Source of the DNA: Treponema sp.
GTDB taxonomy: Bacteria > Spirochaetota > Spirochaetia > Treponematales > Breznakiellaceae
Direction: 5' to 3'
NCBI GenBank assembly: GCA_031277045.1
Contig: JAISLX010000122.1
Coordinates: forward strand, 1 to 29,963
DNA: 29,963 nucleotides
Under the pieces are notes generated by a model that saw only the letters and a list, made by a program, of their open reading frames with translations, was not told the DNA's origin and did no database searches. The position numbers were made by a program, and so were the translations under genes. Numbering within the stretch: position 1 is the first letter of the stretch; each line of letters opens with the position of its first letter. Below, in pieces: positions 24,846 to 29,963 of this stretch.

Positions 24846-24890
24846 CCCCACGAATAATTATAGAATAGCTTGTTCCCCCACTATTCTCCA
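24846..24890 (-). promoter_or_regulatory. mraZ promoter with MraZ-box-like repeats
   Basis: On the minus strand a perfect -10 TATAAT lies at 24857-24862; no good -35 is visible 16-18 bases upstream. TGGAG (from 24890), TGGGG (from 24880) and TGGGG (from 24850) sit at multiples of ten bases. MraZ is known to bind TGGG-type repeats spaced by one helical turn upstream of mraZ. Two boxes overlap the -35 region and one lies past the -10, as expected for autorepression. The box identity is inferred from known MraZ sites. Confidence 0.6.
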
Positions 24891-24902
24891 CCCTCCAGAA
24901 GT

Positions 24903-24923
24903 ATTGATCCGTTAGAGATCAAT
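24903..24923. promoter_or_regulatory. Inverted repeat between the divergent genes (possible operator)
   Basis: ATTGATC (24903-24909) and GATCAAT (24917-24923) form a perfect 7-bp inverted repeat with a 7-base spacer, in the intergenic region between mraZ and the plus-strand gene at 25002. Its size fits a dimeric regulator site. No regulator is assigned. Confidence 0.4.
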
Positions 24924-24961
24924 GTCAATAACTTCCGAACAAAAATCGAAACTTTTTTTAC

Positions 24962-24991
24962 TTGTCCGGTACGCCCAAGAAGGTCTAATAT
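24962..24991 (+). promoter_or_regulatory. Possible promoter for the 25002-26001 gene pair
   Basis: TTGTCC (24962-24967) and TAATAT (24986-24991) stand 18 bases apart on the plus strand. Transcription would start only a few bases before the ATG at 25002, so the first gene may have a leaderless or very short leader mRNA. This would fit its poor ribosome-binding site. Confidence 0.35.
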
Positions 24992-25001
24992 TGGCCTATC
25001 T

Positions 25002-25247
25002 ATGCTCATACCCGAATACTTTGTTGTCTTTCCCGAAGGGGATATCCAGGAAATTCCCGCACGACTCCCGTTAAACGCCGTGGTGGGTATTGACGGGCGG
25101 ATCCTTGGCCTGCCCCTCCCCACCAGCCGGATGATCGCCTTCCGGGTACACAAGATACGAGTAACCGAAAGCCGGGGAACCAATGAAACGTTTCATTATC
25201 TGGAGCTTCTAAGCGTGGAGGAACTCCTCCCCTATGCGCGGACCTAA
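25002..25247 (+). CDS. Uncharacterised 81-residue protein
   Basis: I do not recognise this family. I take the ATG at 25002; an earlier in-frame start at 24870 would run through the mraZ control region. The protein (MLIPEYFVVFPEGDIQEIPA at the start) looks beta-rich, with no membrane segment, no signal peptide and no cysteines. It ends in EELLPYART. The nearest AAGG/AGG is about 16 bases upstream, so initiation is weak or leaderless. It overlaps the next gene by 14 bases, which implies a linked function. Confidence 0.65.
   Translation: MLIPEYFVVFPEGDIQEIPARLPLNAVVGIDGRILGLPLPTSRMIAFRVHKIRVTESRGTNETFHYLELLSVEELLPYART
25217..25230 (+). promoter_or_regulatory. Hairpin that includes the ribosome-binding site of the 25234 gene
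   Basis: GGAGG (25217-25221) can pair perfectly with CCTCC (25226-25230) across a four-base loop, just before the ATG at 25234. The GGAGG is the only good ribosome-binding site, so the hairpin would mask it. Ribosomes translating the upstream gene pass through and could open it, giving coupled translation. The fold is seen in the sequence; the effect is inferred. Confidence 0.5.
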
Positions 25248-26001
25248 TCCCGCTATCGGAACCCGGCGGGAAAGCGGCCTTCACCGGGCTTTGAAATTCC
25301 GTTACAGAGGGGCAAACGGCCGTATCGAACAGGTATGCGGGGAATACGTCTGTGATTGCGTTACCGAGGCGGGGGAGATTGTCGAAATTCAAACCGGCAG
25401 CTTTGGCCCCCTAAAAGAAAAGGTAAAAAACCTCCTGCTCAGCCACCCGGTACGGATCGTCCACCCGGTTGTTATTACCAAGTACATTGAAACTTACAGC
25501 ACAAACGCCCTGCTGCTGAGAAGACAAAAAAGCCCCCGCCGGGGCAGTCCCTGGGATTTGTTTAAAAGCCTCTTGTACGCCCCGGAACTTCCGCTGCTAA
25601 AGGGGATATCCGTGGAATTGGCCCTTATCGACGTGATGGAACAGCGGGTTCAGGACGGCAAAGGGTCCTGGCGCCGGGGCGGAACCAGCATTACCGGCAG
25701 GGAACTTACGGGCTGGCGTGGATCAATCGTCCTAAAAAAACCGGGAGACTACCGCCGCTTTATCCCCGCCGCCCTGAACAGGGACTTTACCGTTAGCTCC
25801 CTGGCCGAAAGCGCGGGGATTTCCGGAACGCTGGCCCGAAAAACCCTTTACGTCCTTAATAAAATGGGCGTCGTGGAACGGACCGGAAAGCGGAAAAGGT
25901 TTTACACCTACCGGGCGGTGGCGGCGGGGCGAATTCCCAGGCCGCACCCCCGGCCGGCCGATCCCGCGCCGGAAAACCGGGGGCACAAAAAAAGGCGGTA
26001 A
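25234..26001 (+). CDS. Uncharacterised protein with nuclease-like core and C-terminal winged-helix-like segment
   Basis: The product has 255 residues. Residues about 14-90 have the order expected of a PD-(D/E)XK fold: a helix (ESGLHRALKFRYRG), strands with CGEYVCDC and EIVEIQTGSF, a helix (GPLKEKVKNLLL), and a strand (RIVHPVVITKYIETY). The Asp in CDC and the ExQ in EIQ would be catalytic; an ExQ variant is known, for example, in CoiA-like proteins. Near residues 185-225 a winged-helix-like segment appears (SSLAESAGISGTLARKTLYV, then NKMGVVERTGKRKRFY). A basic, Pro-rich tail follows. Its 3' end contains the terminator of the convergent flaA operon. The function is not established. Confidence 0.75.
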   Translation: MRGPNPAIGTRRESGLHRALKFRYRGANGRIEQVCGEYVCDCVTEAGEIVEIQTGSFGPLKEKVKNLLLSHPVRIVHPVVITKYIETYSTNALLLRRQKSPRRGSPWDLFKSLLYAPELPLLKGISVELALIDVMEQRVQDGKGSWRRGGTSITGRELTGWRGSIVLKKPGDYRRFIPAALNRDFTVSSLAESAGISGTLARKTLYVLNKMGVVERTGKRKRFYTYRAVAAGRIPRPHPRPADPAPENRGHKKRR

Positions 26002-26017
26002 CCGCCGCCACCGCCTT
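25987..26017 (-). terminator. Intrinsic terminator of the flaA-like gene pair
   Basis: On the minus strand AAGGCGGT and ACCGCCTT form an 8-bp G+C-rich stem with a ten-base loop, followed directly by a run of seven T. This is a standard rho-independent terminator about 40 bases past the stop at 26057. It lies inside the last codons of the convergent plus-strand gene. Confidence 0.85.
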
Positions 26018-26022
26018 CAATG

Positions 26023-26044
26023 CCGCGCCCGAAACAGGGCGCGG
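26023..26044. terminator. G+C hairpin in the convergent gap
   Basis: CCGCGCCC (26023-26030) and GGGCGCGG (26037-26044) form a perfect 8-bp stem with a six-base loop, between the stop codons of two convergent genes. There is no T-run on either side. It may stop or stabilise the plus-strand transcript. Confidence 0.5.
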
Positions 26045-26056
26045 GAATCCGGAATC

Positions 26057-26779
26057 CTACCAGGAATCCGGCATATCGTCGGGATCCCGGTTATTTTCGG
26101 TGAACAGGTCCGTCACCGCCCTCATGTCGTCAAAGTAGACATAGTAACTGCCAAAGGTTTCCCAGGGATCAACCTTGATCACCAGCCCGGTAATCATGAT
26201 CCCCATCCTGCTAAAGTAGTGGTTATCACGCTGAACAATACCGTTCTTGCCGTCATCCGTCGGCGGCGGAATCGCCACGCGCAGCTGCTTCCAGCCCGTG
26301 AAGTCCAGCCTACCGACATACAACTCAAAGTCGCGGCCAAGAAAATCCTTGCCCAGGAGGTACAGTTCGTGCCTGAAATTCCTGCCCACCACCCACAGGG
26401 ACACGGTCTTGGTAATTCCCTCTATAGAGATGGGCTGCTGGGGGCGGAAGTATATCGAGGTATGACCCCGGTGTATAAAATCGACCCGCGTACCAAGAAC
26501 ATATTTTTCGGCGATCTGGAGCTGTTCCTCGTCCTCCATCGGTTCTTTTCCGGCCGGCGCGCCGGTGAAAAGCCGGGTAGTGGTATACCCGTTATCCGAA
26601 GAAATATGGGAACTCCAGAACCCCTCTATCTCAAATTTTTCAACGGAAATTTCTTTTAATTCCAGACCCGGGTTAGGGGCGCCTGCGCCAATATCCCCAG
26701 GATTGATCTGACCAACCTCCTGGGCAAACAGCGAAACGACAGAGAAAAAAACCAAAGCAGATAGAAAAACACGCTTCAT
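26057..26779 (-). CDS. flaA: FlaA-family periplasmic flagellar filament outer layer protein (second of pair)
   Basis: FlaA proteins form the sheath layer on the periplasmic flagellar filament of spirochaetes. The 240 residues start with a signal peptide (MKRVFLSALVFFSVVSLFAQ, likely cut after FAQ). The mature part is beta-rich with features shared with the neighbouring gene: an FELYVGRLDF strand, GWKQLRVAIPP, and the end motif YYVYFDDMRAVTDLF. It ends in an acidic tail (PDDMPDSW). It lies 12 bases after the other FlaA-like gene. The pair resembles TP0663-TP0664 of T. pallidum from memory; the exact paralogue name is not settled. Confidence 0.88.
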   Translation of the reverse strand: MKRVFLSALVFFSVVSLFAQEVGQINPGDIGAGAPNPGLELKEISVEKFEIEGFWSSHISSDNGYTTTRLFTGAPAGKEPMEDEEQLQIAEKYVLGTRVDFIHRGHTSIYFRPQQPISIEGITKTVSLWVVGRNFRHELYLLGKDFLGRDFELYVGRLDFTGWKQLRVAIPPPTDDGKNGIVQRDNHYFSRMGIMITGLVIKVDPWETFGSYYVYFDDMRAVTDLFTENNRDPDDMPDSW

Positions 26780-26791
26780 TTACGGGCCCCC

Positions 26792-27559
26792 TTAGTTATT
26801 CCCCGACCAGAGTTCCTGCACATGCTCAGGATCCGCCAGATCATTACCGTCATAGAAGGACTCAAAGGTGTCGGTAAGTATCTTAAACTGGTCTAAATAC
26901 ACGTAGAAATCACCGACCGATTCGGTACGGCCGGTCCAGATGCGAAATTTAATGAAACGCAAGCCCGCATAATGTGGCACGACCCGTCTGGACTGTCTGA
27001 TATGCGAAGGAACGGAGACCCGCAGGCTCTCCCAGCCCTTGTGGGAAAGGGCCCCCATCCTTAAAACATGGACAATGCCTTGATAATCCCGGACATAGGC
27101 GTCCAGGTAAAAATCACGGCTGGCGCCCCAGGCCCAGATGTCCAGGTATTGAACCCGGCCCGGAAGGGGAATTTCAAAGGCTTCCTCCTCACCTTCGGCG
27201 TTGACCGCCACCGGATACACATCCACCCAGTTGTAACCCGGGTGCTTAAAATTGCCCAAAATACCCAGGGCCCGGTAATTATTACCCTCGCGGTTGATCC
27301 CAAACAGCGCCTGCGGCCAGGCGGAAACGGAGCTAATTCTGGGATAGCCTTCCGTCACGAACCTGTTCGCCGTACCTTGCCAGGAATACTCATAAGAATT
27401 AAGTTTCCCCGCGACAAGCCACTCGTGGGCGGTGTCTCCGTCAAAAGACTCTATAACAAACGCTTCGGAATTTAGGGTAGTCTCATCGGAAAACCCCGGA
27501 ATGACCACCACGCAAGCCAGAAGAACAAGACAAACGACTTTGAAACAGCCCTGTTTCAT
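26792..27559 (-). CDS. flaA: FlaA-family periplasmic flagellar filament outer layer protein (first of pair)
   Basis: The product has 255 residues with an N-terminal signal peptide (CLVLLACVVVIPGFS, likely cut before DETT) for export to the periplasm. The mature protein has the FlaA-like pattern: FVIESFDGDTAHEWLVAG, then YLDIWAWGASRDFYLDAYVR, GWESLRVSVPSHI, and DFYVYLDQFKILTDTFESF, aligning with the downstream gene. The ATG at 27559 has AAAAGGAG upstream. It is driven by a consensus promoter at 27641-27669 and ends with its partner at the terminator at 25987-26017, so the two form a self-contained operon. Confidence 0.88.
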   Translation of the reverse strand: MKQGCFKVVCLVLLACVVVIPGFSDETTLNSEAFVIESFDGDTAHEWLVAGKLNSYEYSWQGTANRFVTEGYPRISSVSAWPQALFGINREGNNYRALGILGNFKHPGYNWVDVYPVAVNAEGEEEAFEIPLPGRVQYLDIWAWGASRDFYLDAYVRDYQGIVHVLRMGALSHKGWESLRVSVPSHIRQSRRVVPHYAGLRFIKFRIWTGRTESVGDFYVYLDQFKILTDTFESFYDGNDLADPEHVQELWSGNN

Positions 27560-27640
27560 CCAATTACTCCTTTTCCAATCTGTCCCGCCCGGAAAACAGC
27601 AGGAAAACCTCCGCTCCGGGAACAGTGAACATCGAAATTC

Positions 27641-27669
27641 ATTATATTTCTTATCGGTAGCTTTGTCAA
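27641..27669 (-). promoter_or_regulatory. Consensus sigma-70 promoter of the flaA-like pair
   Basis: On the minus strand TTGACA (27664-27669) and TATAAT (27641-27646) are separated by exactly 17 bases: a perfect housekeeping promoter. The start would be near 27634, giving a leader of about 75 bases. The string ACCGATAA inside the spacer resembles a sigma-28 -10 element, but no matching -35 is present. Confidence 0.88.
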
Positions 27670-27684
27670 ATTCACCCGGATATT

Positions 27685-28626
27685 CTACAGGGAAACTTGG
27701 GAAATTTGAGAAGAAATGGCCTTTTTTAACTTTTTCCGCAGGCCGGAATCCCCCACCCTGCCCCAGGGGATGCTGAACGCCGCAGGAAAGACCCGGTAGC
27801 CCCCGCCGGGGGGGGCCAGAAAGGCCCCGGAGGCCAGAGCCCAGGGCGAATCATCGGCGACTACCTTGACGGAGGACGGGCTAAGGGCGGGATCCATCCA
27901 CGAATAGAGCAGGAAGGGGATCTCGCGCCCCCCGCCAAAGGACGATTCCGAAGGCCCCGCCAGAACCACGCAGCGAACCGCGTCCCAGGACGGATAATCC
28001 GACGAGGAGTCCAGGTAATAGGGGACGATGTTCTCATTTTCTTCCTGCAGCCCCGCCAGAAAGGCATCCCGCCGCACCGGAAAATTCGGCTGCTCCTGAA
28101 AAACCAGCGCGATTCCGGCCGTTTCCCCCGCCAGCAGCGCGGCGCAGCGGCCCAGCCGCCACGAATTGAGCCCGGCATCGGGAAACACAAACTCCGCCTC
28201 CCCCTGCGCGGCGGGGCCCGGCCGGGGCTCCGAAGATTCGGAATCCTCCCCGATGACGACAACCCTGACATCCTCCCGCTGGCGGGCGTACTGCCCAAGC
28301 CCCCAGGCATAACGGGAATGGCCCAGAACCGCCCAGGGGCGCTGTTCCTTTTCCTCGATGGCGAACGCCAGGGCGTCGGGGTCCGCGTTCTCCGCTATAA
28401 GGACCCGTTCCACCCGCCGGAAAAGCCGCAGGGAAAGCCCGATCTGCCCGGCAAGGGTCCGTCTGAAACCGTAGACAAAGTCAAACCCCGCATCGCTTAC
28501 CACCAGGGCCGGGGGGCGGGAAAAAAAGTACGCCGCCGCCAGGAGGACGGCAAGCGCGGCAGCCGCCGGAATCCCAAACCGCCTGAACCAGGGCACGCGG
28601 AACTTATCGGGCCGGATAATTACCAT
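27685..28626 (-). CDS. Membrane-anchored protein with periplasmic-binding-like pattern
   Basis: I take the ATG at 28626 (313 residues); the frame stays open upstream but enters the divergent gene. A basic N-terminus and membrane segment (about 19-37, IPAAAALAVLLAAAYFF) precede an alpha/beta domain. VVSDAGFDFVYGFRRTL, EQPNFPVRRDAFLAGLQEE and SSVKVVADDSPWALASGAFL recall type 1 periplasmic-binding/BMP-like proteins; this is a pattern-based guess. There is no lipobox. No good ribosome-binding site precedes the ATG, and the promoter at 28640-28668 would give a leader of under 15 bases. Confidence 0.7.
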   Translation of the reverse strand: MVIIRPDKFRVPWFRRFGIPAAAALAVLLAAAYFFSRPPALVVSDAGFDFVYGFRRTLAGQIGLSLRLFRRVERVLIAENADPDALAFAIEEKEQRPWAVLGHSRYAWGLGQYARQREDVRVVVIGEDSESSEPRPGPAAQGEAEFVFPDAGLNSWRLGRCAALLAGETAGIALVFQEQPNFPVRRDAFLAGLQEENENIVPYYLDSSSDYPSWDAVRCVVLAGPSESSFGGGREIPFLLYSWMDPALSPSSVKVVADDSPWALASGAFLAPPGGGYRVFPAAFSIPWGRVGDSGLRKKLKKAISSQISQVSL

Positions 28627-28639
28627 ATCGTTAGGATCT

Positions 28640-28668
28640 AGTGTAGCCTTCTTGGGCGGTAATGTAAA
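28640..28668 (-). promoter_or_regulatory. Possible promoter of the 28626 gene, with short leader
   Basis: On the minus strand TTTACA (28663-28668) and TACACT (28640-28645) lie exactly 17 bases apart, close to sigma-70 consensus. The start of transcription would fall about eight bases before the ATG. A perfect palindrome GTAAATTTAC (28664-28673) overlaps the -35 and lies just upstream of the ribosome-binding site of the divergent gene, so it could serve both directions. Confidence 0.45.
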
Positions 28669-28688
28669 TTTACTCTGAGGGGGGCCGC

Positions 28689-29738
28689 ATGACAGAGCAA
28701 AACAACTCCGCCGGACCCATGGACGCCAAAACCGCCTCCCAGGCCCTGATGCTGGAAAACCGCCTGCGGAAGCGCTACCGGCACCTTTCAAAGTGGGCCC
28801 GGCGTACCGGGGCCGGCGCCTTCCGCCTGTACGACCGGGATATTCCCGAAATTCCGCTGGCCCTGGACTTCTACCGGGAAGCCGGAGAACCGGAGGCTGA
28901 AGAACCACGCCAGGCCGGGGGCTTCGCGGCCGGCTCGCTGTACCGCAGGCCCTACGACAAGGACCCGGCGGAGGAGGAGCTGTGGCTTGCCGCGATGGAG
29001 GGGGCCATAGGGCGGGCGCTGGGGATCCCCGCGTCCGCCCTGTTTGTCCGGGAACGGCGGCGGCAGCGGGGCGGCGTGGGGTACGGGCCCCCGGGGGGCG
29101 GCGGGCCGCAACTACGGGAGGGACGGATCAGGGTCCGCGAGGGGGGCCTGCAATTCTGGGTGAACCTGTCGGATTACCTGGACACGGGGCTTGTTCTTGA
29201 CCGGAGGCTCCTCCGCGCCCTGCTCCGCAGCAGGGCCGGGGGCAAACGGGTGCTGAACCTCTTTGCCCACACCTGTTCGTTTTCGGTTTGCGCCGCCGCA
29301 GGGGGCGCGGCGTCGGTGGATTCGGTGGACCTGTCCAACACCTACCTGGACTGGGGCCGGAGGAACTTTGAGCTGAACGGCCTGGGGGGGAAACCGGAAT
29401 TCCGGTTCCTCCGCGCCGATGTCCGGCCCTTACTTGCCGGGGCCGAACGGGCCCGCAGCCGCTGGGACCTTGTCATCCTGGACCCCCCCACCTTTTCCAA
29501 TTCCAAGATGATGCGGGGCACCCTGGACATCCAACGCGACCACGGCCCCCTGCTGGAACAGTGCCTGGGGCTTCTAAACCCCGGCGGGGCCCTGGTATTC
29601 AGCGCCAACATGAGGGGTTTTAAGCTGGACGGGGGGATTCCGCAGGGCCGGCCCCCCCTGGATCTGACGGAAAACCTGCGGGACGAGGATTTTAAGGGGC
29701 GGAGAATACCCGCCTGCTACCTGTTCACATCCGGCTGA
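28689..29738 (+). CDS. rlmK: 23S rRNA (guanine-N7)-methyltransferase RlmK-type, stand-alone
   Basis: The 349 residues align by eye with the C-terminal (RlmK) half of E. coli RlmKL, which makes m7G2069 in 23S rRNA using SAM. Shared features are NRLRKRYRHLSKWARR, YDRDIPEIPLALD, the FWVNLSDYLDTGLVLDRR block, motif I LNLFAHTCSFSV, acidic loop VDLSNTYLDWGRRNFELNGL, motif IV ILDPPTFSNSK, and FSANMRGFKLD. The RlmL THUMP half is absent, so this is a stand-alone enzyme. In motif I a Cys replaces the usual Gly of YTG. A Gly/Pro-rich loop (GPPGGGGPQL) interrupts the region before the catalytic domain. GAGGGGGG lies just before the ATG. Confidence 0.88.
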   Translation: MTEQNNSAGPMDAKTASQALMLENRLRKRYRHLSKWARRTGAGAFRLYDRDIPEIPLALDFYREAGEPEAEEPRQAGGFAAGSLYRRPYDKDPAEEELWLAAMEGAIGRALGIPASALFVRERRRQRGGVGYGPPGGGGPQLREGRIRVREGGLQFWVNLSDYLDTGLVLDRRLLRALLRSRAGGKRVLNLFAHTCSFSVCAAAGGAASVDSVDLSNTYLDWGRRNFELNGLGGKPEFRFLRADVRPLLAGAERARSRWDLVILDPPTFSNSKMMRGTLDIQRDHGPLLEQCLGLLNPGGALVFSANMRGFKLDGGIPQGRPPLDLTENLRDEDFKGRRIPACYLFTSG

Positions 29739-29769
29739 AGCCCCCCCCGCAGGGTACCGCCCGCCCGGG

Positions 29770-29917
29770 CCTAGCAGCCTGTCGCTCTTGTGGGTTTTTG
29801 CGCTTGATGCCGCAAAAAACCCCAGATTACCGGGCTGCTTACTCAGTTTGTAGGGTAAAAAATCGACTGGAAGCCGATTTTTGGGGCCTTGTGCGCGAAG
29901 CGCAACAACCTGCTAGG
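29770..29917. repeat. Inverted-repeat-bounded structured intergenic region
   Basis: CCTAGCAG (29770-29777) and CTGCTAGG (29910-29917) bound a 148-base segment that contains three further hairpins. TGGGTTTTTGCG (29791-29802) pairs with CGCAAAAAACCCCA (29811-29824). AAAAATCG (29858-29865) pairs with CGATTTTT (29875-29882). GCGC (29893-29896) pairs with GCGC (29900-29903), extended by TTGT and ACAA. It lies between rlmK and a probable convergent gene. The second hairpin could end transcription in both directions. The bounded form also recalls small non-coding mobile palindromes. Confidence 0.6.
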
Positions 29918-29963
29918 TGGTGATGTTGTACTTTCTGCGGAAACGTTCAATCCGGCCGGCGGT
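29913..29963 (-). CDS. Possible 3' end of an unidentified gene (runs off the right edge)
   Basis: On the minus strand the last 51 bases read as TAGRIERFRRKYNITT followed by a TAG stop at 29913-29915. The codon use (Arg CGC, Gly GGC, Thr ACC) looks like real coding. The stop lies inside the outer arm of the inverted repeat at 29910-29917. It is too short to identify. Confidence 0.35.
   Translation of the reverse strand, partial: TAGRIERFRRKYNITT

Noticed and set aside
27641..27680. Sigma-28 promoter for the flaA-like genes
   Set aside because: ACCGATAA resembles the -10, but the matching -35 position does not fit, while a perfect sigma-70 promoter overlaps it.
28627..28908. N-terminal extension of the 27685-28626 gene up to 28908
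   Set aside because: It would run antisense through the divergent rlmK start and lacks a signal or ribosome-binding site; the membrane segment fits a start at 28626.

Overview
The window looks like a chromosomal segment of a G+C-rich treponeme-type spirochaete. The evidence is a pair of FlaA-type periplasmic flagellar sheath proteins, a rod/MS-ring/export operon (flgB-flgC-fliE-fliF-fliG-fliH-fliI-fliJ), and a reduced division and cell-wall cluster joined directly to it. The partial gene at the left edge starts with a sequence that, from memory, resembles uncharacterised proteins of termite-gut treponemes. The genus is an inference; no rRNA gene is present.

Layout. (1) 1-463: 5' end of an uncharacterised minus-strand gene, preceded by a leader holding ten exact-length 21-bp tandem repeats and a possible promoter. 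(2) 464-24835: 24 consecutive minus-strand genes. In transcription order they are mraZ, rsmH, ftsL, murF, mraY, ftsW, ftsQ, ftsA, ftsZ, xerD, a membrane-anchored TPR gene, dprA, topA, xerC, hslV, hslU, flgB, flgC, fliE, fliF, fliG, fliH, fliI, fliJ. Most junctions overlap or lie within about 50 bases, and several intercistronic gaps hold strong hairpins. (3) 24836-25001: divergent control region with a TATAAT box and MraZ-box-like repeats upstream of mraZ. (4) 25002-26001 (+): an 81-residue protein overlapping a 255-residue protein with a nuclease-like core and a C-terminal winged-helix-like segment. (5) 26057-27559 (-): two FlaA-family genes with a consensus promoter and an intrinsic terminator. 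(6) 27685-28626 (-): membrane-anchored protein with a periplasmic-binding-like pattern. (7) 28689-29738 (+): RlmK-type rRNA methyltransferase. (8) 29739-29963: structured convergent intergenic region and the probable 3' end of another minus-strand gene.

The 24-gene run links peptidoglycan precursor synthesis and septation, chromosome dimer resolution and DNA handling, a two-component protease, and flagellar basal-body and export genes. The dprA-topA-xerC-hslVU-flgBC-fliEFGHIJ half follows the order known from Bacillus subtilis, without trmFO and codY. The best candidates for something undescribed are the 21-bp repeat leader, the two-gene nuclease-like module next to mraZ, the HEMD-repeat tail on FliI, and the intercistronic hairpins.
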